64,000 nt of DNA from Variovorax sp. J2L1-78 (GCF_030317205.1 NZ_JASZYB010000004.1:434001-498000); one strand, 5' to 3'; numbered from the stretch's first letter, positions 52,279 to 61,670 are shown. Numbers and translations are program-made. Notes: a model not told the origin generated them from the letters alone.

Positions 52279-53811
52279 ATGACCGAACCCACGACCTCCC
52301 CCGCGCCCGCGATCGACGACAACCAGCTCATGGCGGAGCGTCGCGAGAAACTCAAGGCGCTGCGTGCGGCGCAGGCCAGCGGCAAAGAGGTCGCCTTCCC
52401 GAACGATTTCAAGCCCGCACACCGTGCCGCGGCACTGGTCGCGGCCCATGGCGGCACCGAGGCCGAGCCGCTGGAAGCGCAGGCCGTCGTGGTCAGCGTC
52501 GCCGGCCGCATGATGCTCAAGCGCGTGATGGGCAAGGCCAGCTTCGCGACGCTGCAGGACAGCACCGGCCGCATCCAGCTCTACGTCACGCGCGACGCGC
52601 TCGGCGAAGAGGCCTACGCGGCCTTCAAGCATTACGACCTGGGCGATATCCTCGGCGCCGAAGGCACGCTGATGAAGACCAAGACCGGCGAGCTGTCGGT
52701 CAAGGTGAGCCGGCTGCGGCTGCTCACCAAGAGCCTGCGCCCGCTGCCCGACAAGTTCCACGGCATGGCCGACCAGGAGCAGAAGTACCGCCAGCGCTAT
52801 GTCGACCTGATCACCGACGAGACCGCGCGCGAGCGCTTCAAGGCGCGCAGCAAGGCCGTGAGCGCGCTGCGCGAATTCATGGTGGCGAACGACTTCATCG
52901 AGGTCGAGACGCCCATGCTGCACCCCATTCCGGGCGGCGCCAACGCCAAGCCCTTCAAGACGCACCACAACGCGCTCGACCAGGAGATGTTCCTGCGCAT
53001 CGCGCCCGAGCTGTACTTGAAGCGCCTGATCGTCGGCGGCTTCGAGCGCGTGTTCGAGATCAACCGGAGCTACCGCAACGAGGGCATCTCGGTGCGGCAC
53101 AACCCCGAATTCACGATGATGGAGTTCTACGCGGCCTACTGGAACTACCAGGACCTGATGGACTTCACCGAGATGATCATCCGCACGATCGCCAAAAAGA
53201 CGGTCGGCAGCGAGCAACTCACCTATGGCGGCAAGCCGGTCGACCTGAGCCAGCCCTTCGAGCGGCTCACGATCCGCGAAGCCATCCTGAAGCACACCGA
53301 TGCCGGCGCGAACGTCGACGACACCGCGTGGCTCGTCAACGCCCTGCGCAAGATCGGCCTCTCCGAAGAGAAGGACAAGCTCTCGCAGCGCAGCCTGGCC
53401 AGCCTGCAGGTCATGTACTTCGAGGAAACCGTCGAAGAGAAGCTCTGGCAGCCGACCTTCATCATGGAGCACCCGACCGAGATCTCGCCGCTGGCGCGCG
53501 CCAACGACGAACGGCCCGAGGTGACCGAGCGCTTCGAGCTTTACATCACCGGCCGCGAGTTCGGCAACGGCTTCAGCGAGCTGAACGACGCCGAAGACCA
53601 GGCCGCGCGCTTCAACGCGCAGGTGGCCGCCAAGGACTCGGGCGACGACGAGGCGATGTTCTACGACCACGACTTCGTGCGCGCGCTCGAATACGGCATG
53701 CCGCCCACCGGCGGCTGCGGCATCGGCATCGACCGCTTCATGATGCTGCTGACGGATTCGCCGAGCATCCGGGACGTGATCCTGTTCCCTGCCTTGCGTC
53801 GCGAGTCTTGA
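52279..53811 (+). CDS. lysS: Lysyl-tRNA synthetase, class II
   Basis: A 510-residue class IIb synthetase. The OB-fold anticodon domain (GKASFATLQDSTGRIQLYV) precedes the catalytic core with motif 2 (NEGISVRHNPEFTMMEFYAAYW) and motif 3 (GIGIDRFMMLLTDSPSIRDVILFP). ATG 52279 is preferred to an upstream in-frame GTG at 52258. A TAAAAT hexamer at 52229-52234 is a possible -10 box. Its stop overlaps the TTG start of the Hsp70-like gene. Confidence 0.98.
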   Translation: MTEPTTSPAPAIDDNQLMAERREKLKALRAAQASGKEVAFPNDFKPAHRAAALVAAHGGTEAEPLEAQAVVVSVAGRMMLKRVMGKASFATLQDSTGRIQLYVTRDALGEEAYAAFKHYDLGDILGAEGTLMKTKTGELSVKVSRLRLLTKSLRPLPDKFHGMADQEQKYRQRYVDLITDETARERFKARSKAVSALREFMVANDFIEVETPMLHPIPGGANAKPFKTHHNALDQEMFLRIAPELYLKRLIVGGFERVFEINRSYRNEGISVRHNPEFTMMEFYAAYWNYQDLMDFTEMIIRTIAKKTVGSEQLTYGGKPVDLSQPFERLTIREAILKHTDAGANVDDTAWLVNALRKIGLSEEKDKLSQRSLASLQVMYFEETVEEKLWQPTFIMEHPTEISPLARANDERPEVTERFELYITGREFGNGFSELNDAEDQAARFNAQVAAKDSGDDEAMFYDHDFVRALEYGMPPTGGCGIGIDRFMMLLTDSPSIRDVILFPALRRES

Positions 53812-55076
53812 ACACGTTGAACGCCGGCATCGGGATCGATTTCGGCACCTCCAATTCGGCGATCGCCTGGGCGGTCGATGGCGGCATCGCCCAGGCGCTG
53901 CCGCTCGAAGGGGCGGCCACGACGATGCCCACCGCCCTCTTCTACAACGCCGAAGACCGCAGCACGCACTTCGGCCGCGACGCCGTCGCCATGTACCTGG
54001 CCGGCGTCGAAGGCCGGCTGATGCGTTCGCTCAAGAGCCTGCTCGGCAGTTCGCTCATGCAGGAAACCACGGCGGTGTACGACGGCCTGGTGAGCTTCCA
54101 GGACATCGTCGCGCGCTTCCTGCACGAACTGGGCACACGTGCCGAGCAGACGCTGGGCCATCGTCCGCAACGCGTGGTCATCGGCCGCCCGGTGCACTTC
54201 GTCGACGACGACGCCAAGCGCGACCGCCTGGCCGAAGACAGCCTGCGCCAGGCCGCACGCGCCGCCGGCTTTCGCGACATCGGCTTCCAGTTCGAGCCGA
54301 TCGCCGCGGCCTTCGACTACGAGCAGCGCGTCACGAAGGAATCGCTGATCCTCATCGTCGATATCGGCGGCGGCACCTCCGACTTCACCGTGGTGCGCCT
54401 CGGGCCGGAACGCGCCACCCAAGCCGACCGCAGCAGCGATGTGCTGGCCACCAGCGGCGTGCACATCGGCGGCACCGACTTCGACCAGCGCCTGAACCTC
54501 GAGCAGGTGATGCCCACGCTGGGCTTTCGCCACCACGACGCGCGCGGCCGCGAGGTGCCGAGCAAGGTGTTCTTCGAGCTCTCGTCCTGGCACCTGATCA
54601 ACTGGCTCTACGCGCCCAAGGCCGTGCGCCAGGCGCAGGAACTGCGCACCAGCTACGCCGACACGCGGCTGCACGACCGGCTCATGACGGTGCTGGAGGA
54701 GCGCTACGGCCACCGCATCGCAAGCGAGGTCGAGCAGGCCAAGATCGACGGTTCGGTCAGCGATGCGGCCGTGACCATCGACCTTTCCTTCGTCGAGACC
54801 GGCCTCGGCGCGGCGCTGACGCCGGACGACATGGCGCAACAACTCGCCGAATCGCTGGGCAAGGTGGTCGCCAGCGCGCACGAGTGCGTGCGGCGCGCCG
54901 GCCTGCGCAGCCACGACCTCGACGCGATCTACCTGACGGGCGGCTCGTCCGCCCTGCGGCCCTTCCAGCAGGCGCTGCGGCGCGGCTTCGCCGGCGTGAA
55001 GCTGGTCGAGGGCGATCTGTTCGGCGGTGTCGCCGCCGGCCTCGCCTACGCGGCCCGCGACGCGCGCACGGCGTGA
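53808..55076 (+). CDS. Hsp70-family ATPase, YegD-like
   Basis: A 422-residue actin/Hsp70-fold ATPase lacking most of the substrate-binding domain of DnaK (about 640 residues). Phosphate loops are IGIDFGTSNSAIAWAV at the N-terminus and ILIVDIGGGTSDFTVVRL near residue 185, with the adenosine motif AIYLTGGSSALRPFQ near the end. It resembles E. coli YegD, a chaperone-like protein of unknown role. No ATG or GTG is available near the conserved start; the TTG at 53808 overlaps the lysS stop (TTGA), implying low-level coupled translation. Its stop overlaps the next gene's GTG. Confidence 0.88.
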   Translation: MNTLNAGIGIDFGTSNSAIAWAVDGGIAQALPLEGAATTMPTALFYNAEDRSTHFGRDAVAMYLAGVEGRLMRSLKSLLGSSLMQETTAVYDGLVSFQDIVARFLHELGTRAEQTLGHRPQRVVIGRPVHFVDDDAKRDRLAEDSLRQAARAAGFRDIGFQFEPIAAAFDYEQRVTKESLILIVDIGGGTSDFTVVRLGPERATQADRSSDVLATSGVHIGGTDFDQRLNLEQVMPTLGFRHHDARGREVPSKVFFELSSWHLINWLYAPKAVRQAQELRTSYADTRLHDRLMTVLEERYGHRIASEVEQAKIDGSVSDAAVTIDLSFVETGLGAALTPDDMAQQLAESLGKVVASAHECVRRAGLRSHDLDAIYLTGGSSALRPFQQALRRGFAGVKLVEGDLFGGVAAGLAYAARDARTA

Positions 55077-55627
55077 AGTACATCGCGCACTACCCGCCTG
55101 CCCTGCAGGCGCAGGTGCGCACGCTGATGGCCGAGCAGGGACTCGGCCCGATGCTGCTCAAGCGCTACCCGGCCGCGCACGAGGTGCGTACCGACCGCGC
55201 GCTCTACGACTACGTGAACGCGCTCAAGGCCGAGTTCCTGCGCAACGCCGATCCGCTGTCGAAGGTGATGTTCGACAGCAAGCTGCACGTCATCCGCCAC
55301 GCGCTGGGCACGCACACCACCGTCTCGCGCGTGCAGGGCAGCAAGCTGAAGGCCAAGCGCGAGATCCATGTGGCCAGCCTGTTCAAGACGGTGCCGCTCG
55401 AATGGCTGCGGATGATCGTCGTGCACGAACTTGCCCACATGAAGGAGCGCGAGCACGACAAGGCGTTCTATGCGCTGTGCACGCACATGGAGCCGGACTA
55501 CCATCAGCGCGAGTTCGACCTGCGGCTGTACCTGACGCACCTGGAGGCCGGGGGGCCGCGGCTGTGGAATTCCGAAGCCGACGACGCGACGCGTCAGGCC
55601 GGCAACTGCGACAGCGCCCTGCCGTAG
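55073..55627 (+). CDS. YgjP/DUF45-like zinc metallopeptidase
   Basis: A 184-residue protein with a zinc-protease motif VVHELAHMKEREHDKAFY (HExxH with a third His six residues on), characteristic of the WLM/DUF45 (YgjP) group. The N-terminal part is not recognised. GTG 55073 overlaps the Hsp70-like stop (GTGA), so lysS, the Hsp70-like gene and this gene form a coupled chain. Its 3' end overlaps the convergent nagZ gene by 34 bp. Substrates are unknown. Confidence 0.85.
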   Translation: MKYIAHYPPALQAQVRTLMAEQGLGPMLLKRYPAAHEVRTDRALYDYVNALKAEFLRNADPLSKVMFDSKLHVIRHALGTHTTVSRVQGSKLKAKREIHVASLFKTVPLEWLRMIVVHELAHMKEREHDKAFYALCTHMEPDYHQREFDLRLYLTHLEAGGPRLWNSEADDATRQAGNCDSALP

Positions 55628-56664
55628 GCCGGCGACGCGACCAGCGCGTCCCACGCCAGTGCCGGCAAGGGCAGCAGCAGCGCCCGTCGCCGCGCCTCGC
55701 CCGCCGCGTCCGGCTGCCAGCGTCCGGCCTGGGCGGCGGCGCCGAAGCCATCGAGCAGTTCGTCGAGCGGTGCGCCGTCGCCGATGCTCTGATTGCACAG
55801 CATCGCCAGGTCGCAGCCCGCATCCAGCGCGGCCAGCGCCGCGTCGGTGTAGCTGAGCAGGCGGCCGTCGATGTAGCGGCCGGCCTCCATGCTGAGGTCG
55901 TCGCTGAAGATCGCGCCGTCGAAGCCCAGCCGCCCGCGCAGGATGTCCCGCAGCCACTTCGACGAGAAGCCCGCCGGCCGCGCATCGACCTTCGGGTAGA
56001 TCACGTGTGCCGGCATGACGGCCGCCAGCGTGCCGGTAAGCCATTCGAAGGGCCGTGCGTCGTCGGCCAGGATCGCCTTCAGGCTGCGCCGGTCGACCGG
56101 GATCGCCACGTGCGAGTCGGCCTTGACGAAACCGTGCCCCGGAAAGTGCTTGCCGCAGTTGGCCATGCCGGCCTGCAGCAGGCCGTGCATCACGCTCTTC
56201 GCGAGCAATGTCGCCACGCGCGGGTCGCGATGGAAGCTGCGGTCGCCGATGACCGAGCTCTCGCCGTGGTCCAGGTCGAGCACCGGCGCGAAGCTGAAGT
56301 CGACACCGACGGCACGCAGTTCGCTCGCCAGCACGAAGCCGGCGGCCGTGGCGGCCTGCACGGCGCGCATCGGGTCGTCCATCCACAGCGTGCCCAACGC
56401 ACGCATCGACGGCAGCCGGGTGAAGCCATCGGTGCGAAAGCGCTGCACCCGGCCACCCTCGTGGTCGACGCAGATCAGCAGGTCGGGCCGGATCGCCTTG
56501 ATCTCGGCGTTGAGCGCCTGCATCTGCGCGCGGCTCTGCCAGTTGCGGGCGAAGTGGATGACGCCGCCGACCTGCGGGTGGGCGAGGCGGCGGCGGTCGT
56601 CAACGCCGAGCGCGGGGCCGGCCACGTCGATGATCAACGGGCGTTGGGTGACGGGAGCACTCAT
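55594..56664 (-). CDS. nagZ: Beta-N-acetylhexosaminidase
   Basis: A 356-residue family 3 glycoside hydrolase that removes GlcNAc from anhydromuropeptides during cell-wall recycling; its product controls ampC beta-lactamase induction in some species. Signatures are LLICVDHEGGRVQRFR, FAPVLDLDHGESSVIGDRSF, the catalytic His loop GKHFPGHGFVKADSHVAIP, and the nucleophile Asp in GAIFSDDLSM. ATG 56664 overlaps the acpS stop by 4 bp. Confidence 0.95.
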   Translation of the reverse strand: MSAPVTQRPLIIDVAGPALGVDDRRRLAHPQVGGVIHFARNWQSRAQMQALNAEIKAIRPDLLICVDHEGGRVQRFRTDGFTRLPSMRALGTLWMDDPMRAVQAATAAGFVLASELRAVGVDFSFAPVLDLDHGESSVIGDRSFHRDPRVATLLAKSVMHGLLQAGMANCGKHFPGHGFVKADSHVAIPVDRRSLKAILADDARPFEWLTGTLAAVMPAHVIYPKVDARPAGFSSKWLRDILRGRLGFDGAIFSDDLSMEAGRYIDGRLLSYTDAALAALDAGCDLAMLCNQSIGDGAPLDELLDGFGAAAQAGRWQPDAAGEARRRALLLPLPALAWDALVASPAYGRALSQLPA

Positions 56665-57068
56665 GCGGTGGGAGTCGTGTTCTGTTCGACCACCACGAAG
56701 CTGGCCGCATAGTCGGTTTCGTCGGTGACGGTGACGTGGGCCGTGAGGCCGCGCGCCTCGAACCATTCCTTGAGCACGCCGTGCAGCACGATCACCGGCT
56801 TGCCGCTGCGCTCGTTGGCGATCTCGCAGAGGCGCCAGCTCATCGGCATGCGCATGCCCATGCCAACCGCCTTGCTGAAGGCTTCCTTGGCGGAGAAACG
56901 GGTGGCGAGGTAACTGAGGCCGCGCTTGGGCCAGCGTGCGCTGCGTGCCTGCCAGACGGCGAACTCCGCGTCGCTCAGGACCTTGCGGGCGAAGCGCTCG
57001 CCCTGGCGCTCGAAGGTGGTGGCGACGCGGCGGACGTCGCAGATGTCGGTGCCGATGCCGTAGATCAC
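56661..57068 (-). CDS. acpS: Holo-[acyl-carrier-protein] synthase
   Basis: A 135-residue phosphopantetheinyl transferase that attaches the 4'-phosphopantetheine arm to ACP. The metal and CoA site residues are in IYGIGTDICDVRRV and RFSAKEAFSKAVGMGM. The GTG at 57068 gives the family N-terminus (V/M-IYGIGTDI) and is chosen over an extension that would run into pdxJ. It lies 4 bp after the pdxJ stop and overlaps nagZ. Confidence 0.95.
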   Translation of the reverse strand: MIYGIGTDICDVRRVATTFERQGERFARKVLSDAEFAVWQARSARWPKRGLSYLATRFSAKEAFSKAVGMGMRMPMSWRLCEIANERSGKPVIVLHGVLKEWFEARGLTAHVTVTDETDYAASFVVVEQNTTPTA

Positions 57069-57072
57069 GCGG

Positions 57073-57840
57073 TCAGGCGGCGCGCTGCGCCTCGTCGATG
57101 CAGCGCAGGTAGTCGCGCGTCGTCGCGGTGTAGCCGAGCTCGAGGGCGTCCGACACGAAGGCATGACCGATCGACACCTCCTTCACGCCCGGCACCGCGC
57201 GCAGGAATTCGGTAAGGTTGTCGCGGCTCAGGTCATGGCCGGCGTTGACCTCGAGTCCGGCGGCCTGCGCCGCGCGGGCGGCCTCGGCGTACAGCGCCAG
57301 CACCGCATCGGCCCGCGAGGTGCCGCGCGAGGCGGCGTAGCCCTCGGTGTAGAGCTCGACGCGGTCGGCACCGACCGCCCTGGCCGCGGCCATCATCTCG
57401 GGCGCCGGGTCCATGAAGAGGCTGACGCGCACGCCGAGCTTCTTGGCTTCGGCGATCAGCGGGCGCAGACGCTCGGCGTCTTCCGGAAAGGTCCAGCCGT
57501 GGTCGCTGGTGGACTGGGTTTCGCTGTCGGGCACGAAGGTCGCCTGGTGCGGGCGGCAGTCGCGTACGAAGTCCATCAGGTTGTGGAAAGGGTTGCCTTC
57601 GATGTTGAACTCGGCGTCGGGCCAGTCGCGGGCCAGCAGGTCGGAGAGTTCGTGCACATCCTGCGCGCGGATGTGGCGCGCGTCGGGCCGGGGGTGCACG
57701 GTGATGCCCTTGGCGCCCGCGTCGAGGCAGACCGCGGCCGCGAAGAGCACGCTCGGGATGCCGAGGTGGCGTGTGTTGCGCACCAGGGCGACCTTGTTCA
57801 GGTTGACCGAAAGGGCCGTGAGAAGGGAAGGCGTGGTCAT
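57073..57840 (-). CDS. pdxJ: Pyridoxine 5'-phosphate synthase
   Basis: A 255-residue TIM-barrel enzyme that forms pyridoxine phosphate from 1-deoxyxylulose 5-phosphate and 3-amino-1-hydroxyacetone phosphate. Signatures are SVNLNKVALVRNTRHLGIP, GITVHPRPDARHIRAQDV, and AGHDLSRDNLTEFLRAVPGVKEVSIGHAF. ATG 57840 is chosen by family length. The recO-pdxJ-acpS order is the classical rnc operon arrangement. Confidence 0.97.
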   Translation of the reverse strand: MTTPSLLTALSVNLNKVALVRNTRHLGIPSVLFAAAVCLDAGAKGITVHPRPDARHIRAQDVHELSDLLARDWPDAEFNIEGNPFHNLMDFVRDCRPHQATFVPDSETQSTSDHGWTFPEDAERLRPLIAEAKKLGVRVSLFMDPAPEMMAAARAVGADRVELYTEGYAASRGTSRADAVLALYAEAARAAQAAGLEVNAGHDLSRDNLTEFLRAVPGVKEVSIGHAFVSDALELGYTATTRDYLRCIDEAQRAA

Positions 57841-57845
57841 GGCGT

Positions 57846-58616
57846 TCAAAGGGCTTGCAGGTCCCGCATCATCTGCCGGGTGCGCAGGGTGGACACGCCG
57901 CAATGGTAGTTCAGCAGCACCCGCAACTGGGTTCGCAAGGCGCCGTTGTTGCCGGTGGTGAGCTGGGCGACGCAGCGCAGCGTGGTGGTGAAAGGGGCGC
58001 GGTCGTCCAGCGCTGCCTGGAGCGCTTGCCAGTCGGCACCGGCCAGCGCCGTTTCGTCGTCCGACGCTTCGCGCAGCCCCGCTTCGGGCAGCAAGGCATA
58101 GCGCACATCGTGCGACAGCGGCGCGAGGGTCGACGTCTCGGCGTCGAGCGCGGGCAGCAGGCCGACCTCGCGCAGCAGCAGCAGCTCGAAGGCCCGCAAG
58201 GCAGCCGCCTGCGTCGCGGCCTGGGCCCCGGCATGGTCGCCGGCCAGCACCTCGACCACACCGGCATAGGCGTCGAACAGCGCCTCGTGCGCGTCGTCGC
58301 GCGCCAGCAGGCGCAGCAGCAGCTCGTTGATGTAGTAGCCGGACATCAACGACTCACCGGTCGGCATGACATGGCCGCCCATCCATTCGGCGGCCTTCAG
58401 CGTGCGGATCTCGGCATCGCCACCGTAGTTGAGCTGCAGCGGCTGCAAGGGGAGCAGCACCGGGCGGAAGTTGGAACTCGGCCGTTTGGCGCCCTTGGCC
58501 ACCACCGCGATGCGCCCGTGGTGGCGGGTGAAGGCTTCCAGGATGACGCTCGACTCGCTCCAGTCGTAGCGGTGCAGCACGTAGGCCGGCTCGTGGGAGA
58601 CGCGGTGGGTGGCCAC
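57846..58616 (-). CDS. recO: DNA repair protein RecO
   Basis: A 256-residue recombination mediator with an N-terminal OB fold (YDWSESSVILEAFTRHHGRIAVVAKGAK) and a helical C-terminal part. With RecR it loads RecA on SSB-coated DNA. The usual zinc-cysteine set is reduced here, as in many proteobacterial RecO. I start it at GTG 58616, 7 bp after the era stop; upstream codons in the frame overlap era. Confidence 0.93.
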   Translation of the reverse strand: MATHRVSHEPAYVLHRYDWSESSVILEAFTRHHGRIAVVAKGAKRPSSNFRPVLLPLQPLQLNYGGDAEIRTLKAAEWMGGHVMPTGESLMSGYYINELLLRLLARDDAHEALFDAYAGVVEVLAGDHAGAQAATQAAALRAFELLLLREVGLLPALDAETSTLAPLSHDVRYALLPEAGLREASDDETALAGADWQALQAALDDRAPFTTTLRCVAQLTTGNNGALRTQLRVLLNYHCGVSTLRTRQMMRDLQAL

Positions 58617-58623
58617 CGGCTGG

Positions 58624-59601
58624 CTATTCGTAGCCGAAGCTGCGCACGCGCGCCTCGTCGTCGGCCCAGCCCGAGCGCACCTTGACCCACAGCTCGAGGA
58701 ACACCTTGGCGTCGGCCAGCTTCTCCAGTTCGACACGGGTCTCCATGCCGATGCGCTTGATGCGCTCGCCCTTGTCGCCGATCACCATGGCCTTGTGGCC
58801 ATCGCGCTCGACCACGATGGTGGCGGCAATGCGCAGCAGGCGCTTCTGGCCCTTCTTCTGCGGCGGCTCTTCCTCGAACTTGTCGATGATGACCGTCGAG
58901 GTGTAGGGCAGCTCGTCGCCGGTCAGGCGGAACAGCTTCTCGCGCACCAGTTCGCCGGCCAGGAACTTCTCGCTGCGGTCGGTGAGTTCGTCCTGGTCGT
59001 AGAACCAGGGCTGCTCGGGCAGGTACTTGGCGCAGATGCCGAACAGGCGCTCGACGTCCTTCGCGTTCTTGGCCGACATGGGCACGAACTCGGCGAAGGC
59101 GTGCTTGCCCTGCATGGTCTGCAGCCAGGGCGCGATGTCGCCGCGGCGGTGGACGTTGTCGAGCTTGTTGGCCAGCAGCACGGTCGGGATGCCCTTGCCG
59201 AGCAGCTTGAGCACGCGCTCGTCGGCGGGCGTGAAGCTGCCTGCCTCGACCACGAACAGGATCAGGTCGACATCGCCGACCGCGCCCTGCACCGTCTTGT
59301 TGAGCGACTTGTTGAGGGCGTTGGCATGCAGCGTCTGGAAGCCCGGCGTGTCGACGAAGACGAACTGGGTCGCCCCCAGCGTGCGCATGCCTGTGATGCG
59401 GTGGCGCGTGGTCTGCGCCTTGCGTGAAGTGATGCTGATCTTCTGGCCGACCAGCGCGTTGAGCAGCGTCGACTTGCCGACGTTCGGCTTGCCGACGATG
59501 GCGATCAGGCCGCAGTGCTGCGGACCTTGCGGCACGGCGTCGGGCGCCACGGGGGTAGAGTCTTCTTCAGGGTCGCCAGGGGCGTCGTGGGTGATGTTCA
59601 T
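58624..59601 (-). CDS. era: GTPase Era
   Basis: A 325-residue GTPase for 16S rRNA maturation and 30S assembly. G1 is VGKPNVGKSTLLNAL, the G3 DTPGF motif is in FVFVDTPGFQTLH, and G4 is ANKLD; a C-terminal KH domain follows (VVERDGHKAMVIGDKGERIKRIG). About 25 extra N-terminal residues precede the G domain. ATG 59601 overlaps the rnc stop by 4 bp (ATGA). Confidence 0.97.
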   Translation of the reverse strand: MNITHDAPGDPEEDSTPVAPDAVPQGPQHCGLIAIVGKPNVGKSTLLNALVGQKISITSRKAQTTRHRITGMRTLGATQFVFVDTPGFQTLHANALNKSLNKTVQGAVGDVDLILFVVEAGSFTPADERVLKLLGKGIPTVLLANKLDNVHRRGDIAPWLQTMQGKHAFAEFVPMSAKNAKDVERLFGICAKYLPEQPWFYDQDELTDRSEKFLAGELVREKLFRLTGDELPYTSTVIIDKFEEEPPQKKGQKRLLRIAATIVVERDGHKAMVIGDKGERIKRIGMETRVELEKLADAKVFLELWVKVRSGWADDEARVRSFGYE

Positions 59602-60293
59602 TTTGCTTTCGTGCCGCGCGCCTTGAGCTGGATCAGCATCGCGGCGGCGGCGGCTTGTTCGCCAGCGCGGCGCGAGCCGCCGATGCCGCGCTCGGTCAGG
59701 CCCATCTCGACCACCTCGCACGCGACATCGAAGGTCTGTTTGTGGGCTGCCCCGAGCGTGCCGACCACGCGGTAGATGGGCAGCTTCATTTTGTGCCCCT
59801 GCAGCCATTCCTGCAATTCGGTCTTGGGATCCTTGGCGGCCGCGTCCATGCGCGGCGTGATCTCGACGGACTCGTAGAGCCGGTGGACCAGCGCCTGCGC
59901 CGCGGGGTAGCCCGCGTCGAGGTAGACGGCGCCGATCAGCGCTTCCAGCGCGTCGGCCAGAATCGAGGGGCGGTTCGGCCCGCCGGAGCGGGCCTCGCCC
60001 TCGCCCAGCCGCAGCAGCGGCGACAGCGCGAGTTTGATGGCCAGCTGATGCAGCGTGTCCTGCTTGACCAGGTTCGCCCGCACCCGCGACAGGTCGCCCT
60101 CGGGGAGTTCGGACAACCGCACGTAGAGCAGGTGCGACACCGCCAGATTCAGGACCGAGTCGCCGAGGAATTCGAGCCGCTCGTTGTGGTCGGCGGAGAA
60201 GCTGCGATGCGTGAGCGCGAGTTGCAGCAACCGCGCGTCGGCGAACGTGTGCCGGAGGCGCGCCTGCAGCGCAACAAGAGCGCCTTCTGCCAC
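59598..60293 (-). CDS. rnc: Ribonuclease III
   Basis: A 231-residue double-strand-specific endoribonuclease. The catalytic signature is NERLEFLGDSVLNLAVSHLL, with the second acidic site in ILADALEALIGAVYLDAG, and a dsRNA-binding domain at the C-terminus (DPKTELQEWLQGHKMKLPIYRVV). GTG 60293, 2 bp after the DUF4845 stop, gives the right family length. It processes rRNA and some mRNAs, often including its own leader. Confidence 0.96.
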   Translation of the reverse strand: MAEGALVALQARLRHTFADARLLQLALTHRSFSADHNERLEFLGDSVLNLAVSHLLYVRLSELPEGDLSRVRANLVKQDTLHQLAIKLALSPLLRLGEGEARSGGPNRPSILADALEALIGAVYLDAGYPAAQALVHRLYESVEITPRMDAAAKDPKTELQEWLQGHKMKLPIYRVVGTLGAAHKQTFDVACEVVEMGLTERGIGGSRRAGEQAAAAAMLIQLKARGTKAK

Positions 60294-60295
60294 GG

Positions 60296-60670
60296 TCAGC
60301 GGGACTGGCCCTGGCCGCTGTACTTGAGCAACAGGTAGGCCGGGCCGAAGAGGTGGATCTCGCGGTCGTACGCGAAGGACACGACCACCTTGTCGCCGAC
60401 CTTCTGCACGTCGAGGTCCTTGCCGCTCACCGACTTGAAGTCGTCGATGGCCTGGGCCCGGTCGAAGATCGACCGCACCTCGGGCACGGTCGAGCCCTCG
60501 GCCGCCTTGGTCGCTGCCTTCTGGATGGCCTGGTACTCGATCAGCGTGGGAATCACCTGCGCCACCACCACGCCGACGCACGCCAGCACGATGGCGACGA
60601 ACAGCAGCCCGATGAATGAAATGCCCCGCTGCCTCGATGCCGAGACCGACCGATGTGCCCTCACTGCCAT
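60296..60670 (-). CDS. DUF4845 membrane protein between lepB and rnc
   Basis: A 124-residue protein with one N-terminal membrane helix (FIGLLFVAIVLACVGVVVAQVIP) preceded by RQRGIS, a pilin-like start, and a small periplasmic domain (VRSIFDRAQAIDDFKSVSGKDL). DUF4845 proteins are found almost always between lepB and rnc in beta- and gammaproteobacteria; the function is unknown. It starts 25 bp after the lepB stop. Confidence 0.9.
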   Translation of the reverse strand: MAVRAHRSVSASRQRGISFIGLLFVAIVLACVGVVVAQVIPTLIEYQAIQKAATKAAEGSTVPEVRSIFDRAQAIDDFKSVSGKDLDVQKVGDKVVVSFAYDREIHLFGPAYLLLKYSGQGQSR

Positions 60671-60695
60671 TGCTCTACCCCTCGATGGATTGCTT

Positions 60696-61667
60696 TTATT
60701 GGAACGCGCCGATGCGCCCGAGATTGCCGAAGTTCATCCAGACGAAGAAGGCGCGACCGACGATGTTCTTGTCCGGAACGAAGCCCCAGTAGCGCGAATC
60801 GAGCGAGTTGTCGCGGTTGTCACCCATCATGAAATAGTGACCCGCGGGCACCTTGCAGACCACGCCCTCGACACTGTAACGACAATTTTCCTGGTTCGGG
60901 AAGGCGATGACTTCCACCTCCGAGATGCCGGCACGGCGACTGTCGTCGTTGAGCAGCTTGTGCGTCTTGCCGCCGAGGTTCTCGGTGTACTGCTTGAGAT
61001 AGCGCATGGTCTCCTCGTCGAAGTACTCCGGAATGGCGTCCTTGTTGACGGGCTGCCCGTTGATCGTCAGCTTCTTGTTCAGGTAGGCCACCTCGTCGCC
61101 CGGCAGGCCGACCACGCGCTTGATGTAGTCCAGGCTCGGCTTGGGCGGGTAGCGGAACACCATCACGTCACCCCGCGCAGGCGCGGTGCCTTCGGTGATC
61201 TTGGTGTTGAGCACCGGCAGGCGCAAGCCGTAAGTGAACTTGTTCACCAGGATCAGGTCGCCGGTGAGGAGCGTCGGCATCATCGAGCCGGACGGGATCT
61301 TGAAGGGCTCGAACAGGAAGGAACGCAGCAGGAACACGACCAGGATCACGGGGAACAACCCGGCGGTCCAGTCCAGCCACCACGGCTGCATCAGCAGCCG
61401 CTCGCGTGCCTTCGTATCGACGGTGTCGACCTGGGTGATGCCCTGGCGCGCCAGGTCCTCGCGGCGCTGGGCCAGCGAGGCCTCGAGCGTCTCGGCCGCA
61501 CGCCGGCGCCGCGGCAGGAAATAGAAGCGCTCGGCCACCCAGTAGAGGCCGGTGACCACGGTCGCCAGGAACAGCAGCAGCGCGAAGTTGCCTTCGACGA
61601 CGCCGAAATACCAGGCGCCGACATAGCCGGCAAACGCGGCGAGGATGAGGGAAGTGAGGAGTGCCAT
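60696..61667 (-). CDS. lepB: Signal peptidase I
   Basis: A 323-residue inner-membrane protease that cleaves secretory signal peptides. Two N-terminal helices anchor it; the catalytic Ser lies in IPSGSMMPTLLTGDLILV and the Lys in LDYIKRVVGLPGDEVAYL. The C-terminal box GDNRDNSLDSRYWGFVP is intact. It follows lepA after 3 bp, forming a lepAB unit. Confidence 0.97.
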   Translation of the reverse strand: MALLTSLILAAFAGYVGAWYFGVVEGNFALLLFLATVVTGLYWVAERFYFLPRRRRAAETLEASLAQRREDLARQGITQVDTVDTKARERLLMQPWWLDWTAGLFPVILVVFLLRSFLFEPFKIPSGSMMPTLLTGDLILVNKFTYGLRLPVLNTKITEGTAPARGDVMVFRYPPKPSLDYIKRVVGLPGDEVAYLNKKLTINGQPVNKDAIPEYFDEETMRYLKQYTENLGGKTHKLLNDDSRRAGISEVEVIAFPNQENCRYSVEGVVCKVPAGHYFMMGDNRDNSLDSRYWGFVPDKNIVGRAFFVWMNFGNLGRIGAFQ

Positions 61668-61670
61668 TTT

